Under the pieces are notes generated by a model. The model made no database searches and was not told where the DNA came from. It saw only the letters and a program-made list of their open reading frames with translations. Below are positions 1 through 7,237 of a DNA stretch of 64,000 nucleotides, one piece after another. The translations under genes were made by a program, and so were the position numbers. Position 1 is the stretch's first letter, and each line of letters begins with the position of its first letter. The stretch is from Sipunculus nudus. Its lineage: Eukaryota; Annelida; Sipuncula; Golfingiida; Sipunculidae. The DNA is taken from the NCBI GenBank assembly GCA_026874595.1, contig JAPPUL010000095.1, positions 1,366,001 to 1,430,000 on the forward strand. Reading direction: 5' to 3'.

Positions 1-32
1 AATAAGCAAAAAAGGTTAAAAAAGGAGGGTAT

Positions 33-368
33 ATGGCAGCAATAGAAGTATCAGGCAGGACATTGGCAGTGGACGAGGATGGTTTTTTAGAAAACGTAGA
101 AGATTGGGATGATGATGTAGCAAAACACATAGCAGAGCTTGAGGGGATAGACATGACAGAAGCGCATTGGGAGGTCATCAATTTTCTTAAAGAGTATTAT
201 GAAGAATATAAGATAGCGCCAATGATAAGAATCTTAACGAAGGCAATAGGCAAAAAGCTTGGTCCAGATAAAGGTAATACAAAGTATTTATATAAGTTGT
301 ATCCTGGTGGTCCGGCAAAACAGGCGTGTAAGATAGCAGGATTACCAAAGCCAACAGGTTGTGTATAG
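33..368 (+). CDS. dsrC: DsrC, sulfur-carrier protein of the Dsr pathway
   Basis: This 111-residue protein carries sulfur as a trisulfide between sulfite reductase (DsrAB) and the membrane complex DsrMKJOP. The C-terminal arm holds both redox cysteines: one in KQACKIAG and, 11 residues later, the penultimate cysteine of the terminal PTGCV. This separates true DsrC from TusE-like relatives that lack one of them. The length is normal for the family. A strong ribosome-binding site (aaaggagggtat) precedes the ATG. It is the first gene of a same-strand cluster with dsrMKEFHJOP. Its promoter lies outside the window. The last codons are part of a 16-bp tandem repeat that continues past the stop. Confidence 0.95.
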   Translation: MAAIEVSGRTLAVDEDGFLENVEDWDDDVAKHIAELEGIDMTEAHWEVINFLKEYYEEYKIAPMIRILTKAIGKKLGPDKGNTKYLYKLYPGGPAKQACKIAGLPKPTGCV

Positions 369-412
369 AACAGGTTGTGTATAGAACAGGTTGTGTATAG
401 AACAGGTTGTGA
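353..412. repeat. 16-bp tandem repeat over the dsrC 3' end
   Basis: The unit aacaggttgtgtatag starts at 353, 369, 385 and 401, the last copy being partial. The first copy encodes the end of DsrC, including the penultimate redox cysteine and the stop. The other copies lie downstream and look like slippage duplications of the gene end. Confidence 0.9.
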
Positions 413-478
413 TTAGGAAGGAGCAAAAAATAAAGAGAAGGCGTTGATTGTTTGGCTTGAAGAGGGTCTAAAGGTGAG

Positions 479-556
479 AAATGGCGAGAAAGGGGTAAGA
501 AATGGCGAGAAAGGGGTAAGAAAGGGGCGAGAAAGGGGCGAGAAAGGGGTAAGGAC
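479..556. repeat. Purine-rich tandem repeat in the dsrM leader
   Basis: Units such as ggcgagaaaggggtaagaaat, slightly varied and shortened, repeat about five times on the + strand. They fill the gap between dsrC and dsrM and are rich in GAGAAAGGGG, which resembles degenerate Shine-Dalgarno sequence. No gene is seen here. Confidence 0.8.
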
Positions 557-603
557 GTGCAATAAAGCATATAACATATAAACAATGTAAAAGGATAGGC
601 TAT

Positions 604-1350
604 ATGATAATGGTGATGTTGACGTATGTAGCGGTGGCAGTATTTGTGTTAGGGTTTGTTTATAAAGTATGGATATATGCAAAGACGCCGGCCCCCTTTA
701 AGATACCGATAACGCCGGCGCCAGTGAGCGGGGTTGGAGTGGGAGGACGGCTAAGCGCAGAGGTATTATTTTTCCGAAGCTTATTTAAAAGCAACAAATG
801 GATATGGTTTGGTGGCTATATATTCCACATATTTTTGTTATTAGTGTTGCTAAGGCATCTAAGATACTTTCTAGACCCGGTACCTGAACTAGTTTTGATG
901 GTACAAAAGTTTGGTATTTATGCAGGACTTGGTCTTAGTTTCCCGTTATTGTACTTGCTTGGCCGGAGAATATTTGTTGACAGAGTACGCTACATATCGG
1001 CCTTAAGTGATTATTTCGCATTATTTTTATTGTTAGGGATAGCGTTAAGCGGGGTATGGTTAAAATTCATGGATCGTGTAAATGTACTTGAGGTAAAGCT
1101 CTTTATAAAAGGTATATTTATGTTTAGTCCACAAAGTTTCCCAGCTAATACAACCTTCTATATACATTTTCTTTTAATCTTGCTGTTGTTGGTGTACTTT
1201 CCCTTTAGTAAGCTAATGCACGCAGTAGGGATTTTTTTTAGTCCATCGTTTAATCAAATAGACAATCCTCGCGAGAAACAGCATAAGTTGCCAGGGGGTT
1301 ACGAAGGGCTTAGCAAAGAATCAAAAACCAAAGACAAAACAAAAGAATAG
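604..1350 (+). CDS. dsrM: DsrM, b-type cytochrome membrane subunit
   Basis: DsrM is the NarI-like integral membrane cytochrome b of DsrMKJOP and exchanges electrons between the quinone pool and DsrK. The 248 residues show about five to six hydrophobic segments. Histidines suited to heme b lie in segments near residues 78-92 (HIFLLLVLLRH) and 190-210 (HFLLILLLLVYF). The length is close to the short form known from sulfur oxidisers and shorter than many sulfate-reducer homologues. The ATG at 604 follows an aaaggata sequence; ATGs at 610 and 616 are possible alternatives. dsrK follows after 10 bp. Confidence 0.88.
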   Translation: MIMVMLTYVAVAVFVLGFVYKVWIYAKTPAPFKIPITPAPVSGVGVGGRLSAEVLFFRSLFKSNKWIWFGGYIFHIFLLLVLLRHLRYFLDPVPELVLMVQKFGIYAGLGLSFPLLYLLGRRIFVDRVRYISALSDYFALFLLLGIALSGVWLKFMDRVNVLEVKLFIKGIFMFSPQSFPANTTFYIHFLLILLLLVYFPFSKLMHAVGIFFSPSFNQIDNPREKQHKLPGGYEGLSKESKTKDKTKE

Positions 1351-1360
1351 GAGTAGGGAT

Positions 1361-2842
1361 ATGGCAAAGCCAACAAATATACCTGAGGTGCATGAAAAAA
1401 TAGAGATACCGAAGATAGAAGAGGGAGCAACATCTCATTATAAGTGTCATCCCGCAAAGGATAAACACTTAGCGGCATTTGGTTTGCCTGAGGAGCGGCC
1501 ATCAGATTGGAAAGAGAAAGCAATATTTAAGTTAGGAGAGCTTTTAAATGAGCGGAAGTCTTTGCGAGTTTTTCTTGATATATGTGTAAAATGTGGTGCA
1601 TGCACAGATAAATGCCATTATTTTTTGGGGACAGGAGATCCAAAGAACATGCCGGTAGCGCGACAGGATCTGCTTAGGAAGGTATATAGAAAATACTATA
1701 CACTAGCGGGAAAGATATTTGGCAAATGGGCAGGAGCGTCGGATTTAACAGAAGACTTGCTTGAGGAATGGTATTCATATTTTTATCAATGTTCAGAATG
1801 CAGAAGGTGCTCAGTATTTTGTCCGTATGGGATAGACACAGCAGAGATAACGATGGCAAGTCGCGAGATAATGAATACGATAGGAGTAGGGCAAAAATAT
1901 ACACTTGAGATACTGGGGAAGGTAGAAACAGTAGGTAACAATTTAGGGATACCACAGCCGGCGCTTGAAGGGACAATAGAGGTGCTGGAGGAGGATTTAA
2001 AAGAGGAGACGGGAAAAGATATAAAGATCCCACTTGATAAGGAGGGAGCAGATGTTTTATTGGTAACGCCCTCAGCAGACTTGTTCTCAGAGCCACACAT
2101 ACTGGGTTTAATGGGCTATGCGAAAGTGTTTCATAAAGCAGGAATAAGCTGGACCTTGAGTTCATATGCCTCAGAGTTTGCTAATTTTGGTTTATTTTTA
2201 GGGACAGTAGAACATTTAAAATCGGTAGCGGAAAGGATAGATAAGATAGCGCGAGAATTTAAAGTAAAGCGGATAATAGTAGGCGAATGCGGGCATGCAT
2301 GGCGGGTGGGATATAGCTATTGGAATACATTAATAGGTCCCTTTGACTATCTGGATCCTGAATACTCAACGCCGACTCACATATGCGAGTATTCGTATGA
2401 CTTGCTTAAAAAAGGAGCCTTTAAACTTGATAAGGAAAGGAATGATGAATATGTAGTAACGATGCATGATTCATGTAATGTAGCACGGGCCTCAAGGATG
2501 GGAGAGAGGCCGGGTGGACAGTTTGAGTATCCGCGAGCGTTAATAAAGGCATCATGCAACAAGTTTGTAGAGATGGATCCGGAAACAACACACGAAAAGA
2601 CATTCTGCTGCGGTGGAGGAGGGGGCTTATTGAGTGAAGAGATAATGGATCTTAGAGTACAAGGAGCCTTGCCGCGAGTAACGGCATTAAAGCAGGTTAT
2701 GGAGCGTGAAGGGGTAAATTATATGGCAATGATATGCGCAATATGCAAGGCCCAGTTTACAACAGTGCTGCCATATTATGACATTCCTCGCGAGATGGTG
2801 GGGGGAGTACATCAATTAATAAGCAATGCGATAGAGCTTTAG
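1361..2842 (+). CDS. dsrK: DsrK, HdrD-like iron-sulfur catalytic subunit
   Basis: DsrK is the cytoplasmic, membrane-associated subunit that is thought to act on the DsrC trisulfide. In 493 residues it has two [4Fe-4S] ferredoxin motifs, CVKCGACTDKC near residue 75 and CSECRRCSVFC near 144, followed by two CCG-type regions. These contain CGHAW near 310, HDSC near 369 and CCGGGGG near 416, the heterodisulfide-reductase-like special cluster site. It follows dsrM by 10 bp with a ggagtagggat ribosome-binding site, so the two are surely co-transcribed. Unusually, dsrEFH and not dsrJ comes next. Confidence 0.93.
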   Translation: MAKPTNIPEVHEKIEIPKIEEGATSHYKCHPAKDKHLAAFGLPEERPSDWKEKAIFKLGELLNERKSLRVFLDICVKCGACTDKCHYFLGTGDPKNMPVARQDLLRKVYRKYYTLAGKIFGKWAGASDLTEDLLEEWYSYFYQCSECRRCSVFCPYGIDTAEITMASREIMNTIGVGQKYTLEILGKVETVGNNLGIPQPALEGTIEVLEEDLKEETGKDIKIPLDKEGADVLLVTPSADLFSEPHILGLMGYAKVFHKAGISWTLSSYASEFANFGLFLGTVEHLKSVAERIDKIAREFKVKRIIVGECGHAWRVGYSYWNTLIGPFDYLDPEYSTPTHICEYSYDLLKKGAFKLDKERNDEYVVTMHDSCNVARASRMGERPGGQFEYPRALIKASCNKFVEMDPETTHEKTFCCGGGGGLLSEEIMDLRVQGALPRVTALKQVMEREGVNYMAMICAICKAQFTTVLPYYDIPREMVGGVHQLISNAIEL

Positions 2843-2989
2843 AGAGGGAAAGGGTATAAGGGGAAAGTAAGAGGAGGGAGTAAGAAGAGGGGAGTGGCAG
2901 TTAAGCGATAAGGATATAAAAGCTGATAAGTAAATATATTATAAGTTAAAAACGAAGAGAATAAGAAAGGAGGAGGTTTTAAAAAAGAG

Positions 2990-3352
2990 ATGAAGTTTGC
3001 AGTATTGGTCCAAGAGGGTCCCTACAATCACCAAGCGGGGGACAGTGCATATAATTTTATAGAAGCGGCACTAAAAAAAGGACATGAGCTAGTGGGATTA
3101 TTTTTCTATAATGACGGAGTATTAAACACAACAAAGTTAATGGAGCCGCCCCAAGACGACAGACATATAGGGAAGAGGTGGTCAGAGCTAGGAGAACGTC
3201 TTAAGGATGGGGAGATAATAGTGTGTATAGCGGCGGCAAAGAGGCGGGGGATAACAAACGACGTACTTGTTGCAAACACAAAGATATCGGGGTTAGGGCA
3301 GCTTGTAGAGATGGGGGTAAAAGCTGACAAGCTAATAACGTTTGGGGGCTAA
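2990..3352 (+). CDS. dsrE: DsrE, sulfurtransferase subunit
   Basis: DsrE is the catalytic subunit of the cytoplasmic DsrE2F2H2 complex, which passes persulfide sulfur to DsrC during sulfur oxidation. The 120-residue protein begins MKFAVLVQEGPY as in DsrE/TusD. It keeps the reactive cysteine at residue 79 in IIVCIAAAKRRG, equivalent to Cys78 of the Allochromatium protein. A strong ribosome-binding site (aaggaggagg) lies upstream, though at a longish spacing. The gene begins an EFH block placed between dsrK and dsrJ. Confidence 0.9.
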   Translation: MKFAVLVQEGPYNHQAGDSAYNFIEAALKKGHELVGLFFYNDGVLNTTKLMEPPQDDRHIGKRWSELGERLKDGEIIVCIAAAKRRGITNDVLVANTKISGLGQLVEMGVKADKLITFGG

Positions 3353-3407
3353 GCTAATGGCGGCTAAGCTAACGTGCTAAATAGCTTATATTGTATTGTA
3401 AGAGAAG

Positions 3408-3463
3408 AAAGAAAGAAGGGGAAAGAAGGGGAAAGAAGGGGAAAGAAGGGGAAAGAGGGTAAG
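3408..3463. repeat. 10-bp purine-rich tandem repeat between dsrE and dsrF
   Basis: About four copies of gaaagaaggg in a row lie in the 166-bp gap between dsrE and dsrF. This is one of a series of purine-only repeats in the leaders of this cluster. Confidence 0.85.
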
Positions 3464-3507
3464 GGGTAATACGATAAGAGGTAATAGATAAAGAGGTTAA
3501 AAAAGCA

Positions 3508-3572
3508 AGGAGGAACAGATGGAAGACCAGATGGAGGAACAGATGGAGGAACAGATGGAAGAACAGATGGAA
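3508..3572. repeat. 12-bp repeat multiplying a Shine-Dalgarno/ATG unit
   Basis: The unit ggaggaacagat is repeated about five times with minor changes (one copy ggaagaccagat). Because 12 is a multiple of three, each copy contributes both an SD-like purine run and an in-frame ATG for dsrF. Confidence 0.9.
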
Positions 3573-3959
3573 GAAGATTTAGAAGGTGAAGGTATAGAAA
3601 AGAAGAAGATGATGTTTGTGATGCACCGGAGTCCACACGGTTCAATATATTCCTATGAAGGGCTTGAGGTGGTATTAATAACAGCAGCCTATGAACAAGA
3701 TGTTAGCATGTTATTCTTAGGAGATGGAGTATACGCGCTTAAGAGGGGTCAAGACACAGAAGGGATAGGGATAAAAGGTTTTATGAAGACATATTATGCA
3801 CTTGAAGATTACGAAGTAGAAAAGCTATACGTAGAAGAGGAATCGCTAAAAGAGCGTGGACTTAAGCGAGAAGATTTAATAGATATAAATATAAATATAA
3901 AAGGCCGCAAAGAGCTAATAGACATAATGCACGAACAAGAAATACTCTTACCGTTTTAA
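3519..3959 (+). CDS. dsrF: DsrF, DsrEFH complex subunit with repeated start region
   Basis: DsrF/TusC-family partner of DsrE and DsrH. The conserved part starts near residue 30 (MMFVMHRSPHGS), followed by YEGLEVVLITAAYEQDVS and a GDGVYAL segment. The roughly 29-residue N-terminal extension is odd: it is built from repeated MEEQ units encoded by a 12-bp repeat. In-frame ATGs lie at 3519, 3531, 3543, 3555 and 3567, and most are preceded by GGAGGAACAG or GGAAGAACAG at Shine-Dalgarno distance. The true start could be any of these or the ATGs just before the conserved domain; 3519 is chosen for its best upstream aaggagg. Total length is 146 residues, against roughly 120-140 usual. Confidence 0.87.
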   Translation: MEDQMEEQMEEQMEEQMEEDLEGEGIEKKKMMFVMHRSPHGSIYSYEGLEVVLITAAYEQDVSMLFLGDGVYALKRGQDTEGIGIKGFMKTYYALEDYEVEKLYVEEESLKERGLKREDLIDININIKGRKELIDIMHEQEILLPF

Positions 3960-4023
3960 GAGCTGTTAAAAAAGAAAGCATAAAGGGTAATATTACAAAA
4001 GGTTATAAAAGGAGAGAAAAAAG

Positions 4024-4317
4024 ATGTTACACCTAGTTAATAAATCGCCATTCAGTTCAAATAATTTAAAAACGTGTTTTAACTACACAAAGGAAGGCGA
4101 CAAGGTATTATTATACGAGGATGGAGTACTTGGAGTTATGCGAGGGAGTAGTTGTGATGAGCTAATAAATAGTAATAGAGTGAGAGTTGAGATATACGCA
4201 TTATCCGAGGATATGAAGGCGCGAGGGATAGAAGAAGCGTATGAAGGAGTAAAGGTGATAGATTACGAAGGGTTTGTAGATTTGGTATCAAGCGATAAGG
4301 TGCATAGCTGGCTTTAA
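4024..4317 (+). CDS. dsrH: DsrH, DsrEFH complex subunit
   Basis: DsrH/TusB-family protein of 97 residues. It begins MLHLVNKSPF and has the family cysteine at residue 18 (LKTCFNYTKEGDKVLLYEDGV), close to the conserved Cys20 of characterised DsrH. It ends in the typical YEGFVDLV..HSWL tail. The ribosome-binding site aaaggagagaaaaaag is clear. With dsrE and dsrF it completes a heterohexameric sulfurtransferase. Confidence 0.88.
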   Translation: MLHLVNKSPFSSNNLKTCFNYTKEGDKVLLYEDGVLGVMRGSSCDELINSNRVRVEIYALSEDMKARGIEEAYEGVKVIDYEGFVDLVSSDKVHSWL

Positions 4318-4439
4318 AACTTAATAAATGGCTTTGAACTTTTATAAGAGAGAATAGTTTATAAAGAATATTATAGATATGGATGTTATAGAATGGATAA
4401 TATAAATGAAAGAGCTTATATGCAAGGGACAATAACTAA

Positions 4440-4901
4440 ATGAAAGTCGGACAAATAGGTTTTATAGTAGTACTAGTTCTTCTTATGGCATTTATGTTAA
4501 TGGCAGGACTTGGCAGAGCAAAGAAGCCAAAACTTGAGAAAGCAGTAACAAATGGTAGTGTATGCGTTGTTGGTGATTACAAAGCAAACATGAAAGAAAG
4601 TAAAGAGAAAGAATATGTAGTATCAAATCATGGAGATATATTGTCTCATCCTGGGCTAATCCCCAACAAAGCAAAGAGCGTACGAGACAAAGCAGTACGG
4701 GAAGGAGATCGTAGACAAGCGGGGCTTGCAAGTTGCGTACAATGCCATAGGAGCAAGGCAAAATTTTGTGATAGATGCCATGAATACGTAGGAGTTTCGA
4801 CAGTAAATGAAAAGACGGGATGTTTCGCCTGTCATTTTTATCCGGATACGGAGCTTGAGTGGAGGAAGTGGCAGGAGAAGGTGGGAAGTGGAGGAAGTTA
4901 G
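4440..4901 (+). CDS. dsrJ: DsrJ, periplasmic triheme cytochrome c
   Basis: DsrJ is the membrane-anchored triheme cytochrome of DsrMKJOP. A hydrophobic N-terminal anchor (residues about 6-25, IGFIVVLVLLMAFMLMAG) is followed by three CXXCH heme sites, CVQCH, CDRCH and CFACH, clustered in residues 99-131. The 153-residue length fits the family. The ribosome-binding site (aaggga) is weaker than in neighbouring genes. It stands between dsrH and dsrO. Confidence 0.92.
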   Translation: MKVGQIGFIVVLVLLMAFMLMAGLGRAKKPKLEKAVTNGSVCVVGDYKANMKESKEKEYVVSNHGDILSHPGLIPNKAKSVRDKAVREGDRRQAGLASCVQCHRSKAKFCDRCHEYVGVSTVNEKTGCFACHFYPDTELEWRKWQEKVGSGGS

Positions 4902-4990
4902 AGAAGGTGTAAGTTATAAAACATCCTAAAGGCTTATTATATTAGCATTTATTTATAATAGTGTAAATGAGCTTTGGATGAGAAAAGAAA

Positions 4991-5098
4991 GGGAGATAGA
5001 AGGGAGATAGAAGGGAGATAGAAGGGAGATAGAAGGGAGATAGAAGGGAGATAGAAGGGAGATAGAAGGGAGATAGAAGGGAGATAAAGGGAGATAAA
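4991..5098. repeat. 11-bp tandem repeat forming the dsrO leader
   Basis: Nine uninterrupted 11-bp units (gggagatagaa) start at 4991 and run to 5089, followed by shortened gggagataaa copies. The last copy, gggagataaagaa, directly precedes the dsrO ATG and serves as its ribosome-binding site. Every copy is a potential Shine-Dalgarno sequence. Confidence 0.93.
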
Positions 5099-5101
5099 GA
5101 A

Positions 5102-5866
5102 ATGAGTAAAGCAAATATGGCTCGGCGTAAGTTTTTGCAAGCAGGGGGTGTAGTAGGGCTTGGGGTTGCGGTTGGGGGTGGTATATTGAAGGGCCAGGTA
5201 AGTGGGAGTGAGACGAGTGAAGGGTCAAATGAAAAGCAGCCGGAATGGCGAATGATAATAGACACACAAGCATGTAAAGAAGGTTGTGACAAATGCGTTA
5301 GTGCCTGCCATACAGAAAACAATGTGCACGAAGATCTTAGATGGATAAGGAAGGCGGTGGTAGTAAAGGAGATTGAAGGAAAGAGTATCCGAATCAATGC
5401 ACCTATGCTTTGCAATCAATGTGAGAATCCGCCTTGTGCGTTGGTATGTCCAGTAGAAGCGACATTCCAGCGACCAGATAAGATAGTAGACGTAGACAAA
5501 CATAGATGTATAGGCTGTAGATATTGCGTAATAGGCTGCCCATACGATGTACGAGTATTTAACTTTGTCGAAAATGAGAAGACCTTGAATGACGATATAA
5601 ATCCCTTGTACCCGAAGCGTATGCATGGGGTTGCGGAGTCTTGTAATTTTTGTGCACATAGGATAGACAAAGCTAAGATGGAAAGTGAGGAGCCAGTTCC
5701 AGCCTGCGTCGAGAGTTGTCCAGAGGGGGCTATGGTATTTGGAGATATAAGTAATCCAAATACAAAGATATCGAAATATTTGCGAAAGAGGGGTGATGTG
5801 GCAATGCTAAAAGGTTTGAGGGAAGATTTAGGAACTAAGCCGAAGGTATTATATATAGGGCTATAA
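5102..5866 (+). CDS. dsrO: DsrO, periplasmic four-cluster ferredoxin
   Basis: DsrO is the Tat-exported iron-sulfur subunit that links DsrJ to DsrP. The signal region ARRKFLQAGGVVGLG (residues about 7-21) is a Tat motif followed by a hydrophobic stretch. Four [4Fe-4S] groups follow: CKEGCDKCVSAC, CNQCENPPCALVC, CIGCRYCVIGC and a CNFC...CVESC pair. The length (254) is normal. The ribosome-binding site is the final unit of an 11-bp repeat array. dsrP follows after 16 bp. Confidence 0.93.
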   Translation: MSKANMARRKFLQAGGVVGLGVAVGGGILKGQVSGSETSEGSNEKQPEWRMIIDTQACKEGCDKCVSACHTENNVHEDLRWIRKAVVVKEIEGKSIRINAPMLCNQCENPPCALVCPVEATFQRPDKIVDVDKHRCIGCRYCVIGCPYDVRVFNFVENEKTLNDDINPLYPKRMHGVAESCNFCAHRIDKAKMESEEPVPACVESCPEGAMVFGDISNPNTKISKYLRKRGDVAMLKGLREDLGTKPKVLYIGL

Positions 5867-5882
5867 GGAGAATATTAAGCAA

Positions 5883-7184
5883 ATGAGAGACGATATATTA
5901 TATGGTCACATACGAGCGGGCAAAAGCTATTATATATTTCTGTTGCTAATGTCGTTTTTAATATTGTGTGGAGGCTACGTAACCTATCTAATGTATACAC
6001 ATGGTTTAGGCTATGAGCATCCGATATTGGGAAAATTAAGCGGACTTAGTAGTCGAGTACCCTGGGGTTTATCTATAATAATGGCAATATTTTATATAGG
6101 ACTTAGTGCGGGGTCATTAGTAATATCAGCCTTATCGTCAGTATTTAATAAAACAGAATATAAGCCATTTTCTCGGATAGGCGCATTTATGTCAGTTATA
6201 TTGATAATAGCAGCATTGCTGTCAATAATGCTTGACTGGGGGCGACCTGATAGGTTTATAAATCCATTTATCTACCTAAATCCGACATCAATGTTCTCAA
6301 TAAATTCATTTTTGTACTCATCATATATATTGATAGGGATATCTTACTTAGTTGCGATGTTTTATGGCAAGACAAAGTTGGTATCGACAATAGGATTAAT
6401 AGCGGTTTTATGGGCGGTTTTAGTGCATAGCGGCACCGGATATATATTTGGCTCTGTACCGAGGGAACTATATGAATCACCATTACTGGCACCATCCTTT
6501 GTAGCAGCTGCTCTTTCCTCCGGCACAGCTTTAATAATACTTGTTATACAACTAGCCTTCAATTCATTCTCAAGGCCTTATAATAAAGAAATAATATTTT
6601 CCTTATCTCGTTTGCTTCGAGTTTTCATATTGGTAGTTTTCTATTTTATCCTTGTTGAAAATCTTTTTAGGTCTTATATACCAAAATCACGTGAAGCTGA
6701 ATGGTTCTTTTTATTTGGAGAGAATTTTCATAATGTTTTAGAAACAGGTAATTTAAGTATGTTTTTTAATCTTGGAGAGGCTGGGTCAATACATCACATT
6801 GTATTTTGGATAGGGCTTATACTTGTGGGGACAGTTATACCTGCTTTAATATTATATACTAAACGTCTTTCAAAATGCCTTACATGGGTAAACATAGCAT
6901 CAGTTATGGTTGTGATAGGAGTTCTTTGTGAGCGCTATATTATTGTTATACCAGGCCAAACATTTAGACCAGAACTTGTACCAGGTGCAAAGGTATTGAT
7001 GGAGGCAGTAGACAGGCTTGCCAATACCTCCTTAGGAGGGATTGCCTCTTATAATATAAGTGTTGCTGAGATTGTACAAGCTTTAGGTATTTTGGGATTT
7101 GTGGCTTTTGCTTTTGTTCTTGGCTTGAGATGGTTTAGCTTACTTCCCCGAGAAACTCTTGTAGACGACTCAGAAGAGACCTAA
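5883..7184 (+). CDS. dsrP: DsrP, NrfD-family quinone-interacting membrane subunit
   Basis: DsrP is the multispanning quinone-interacting subunit of DsrMKJOP and belongs to the NrfD/PsrC family. The 433-residue protein is hydrophobic almost throughout, with about ten membrane segments and the MLDWGRPDRF motif typical of the family near residue 116-125. The ribosome-binding site is aaggagaat. Base use changes inside the gene: up to about 6480 the coding strand resembles the upstream dsr genes, but afterwards GCT, CTT, TCC and TTT codons dominate. It is the last gene of the cluster and faces the next gene tail to tail. Confidence 0.92.
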   Translation: MRDDILYGHIRAGKSYYIFLLLMSFLILCGGYVTYLMYTHGLGYEHPILGKLSGLSSRVPWGLSIIMAIFYIGLSAGSLVISALSSVFNKTEYKPFSRIGAFMSVILIIAALLSIMLDWGRPDRFINPFIYLNPTSMFSINSFLYSSYILIGISYLVAMFYGKTKLVSTIGLIAVLWAVLVHSGTGYIFGSVPRELYESPLLAPSFVAAALSSGTALIILVIQLAFNSFSRPYNKEIIFSLSRLLRVFILVVFYFILVENLFRSYIPKSREAEWFFLFGENFHNVLETGNLSMFFNLGEAGSIHHIVFWIGLILVGTVIPALILYTKRLSKCLTWVNIASVMVVIGVLCERYIIVIPGQTFRPELVPGAKVLMEAVDRLANTSLGGIASYNISVAEIVQALGILGFVAFAFVLGLRWFSLLPRETLVDDSEET

Positions 7185-7237
7185 AAATCCCCCTTCTAAG
7201 TCTCCTCTTTTGCTAAGAGTCTTTGCTAAGGACCCTT

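Noticed and set aside
187-585. Minus-strand proline/serine/leucine-rich ORFs opposite dsrC and the other dsr leaders
   Set aside because: They are translations of the purine-rich repeats read in antisense; low complexity and no ribosome-binding site.
7185-7237. Terminator between dsrP and the radical SAM gene
   Set aside because: Only a 5-bp stem (ctctt/aagag) without a following T-tract is present; too weak to call.
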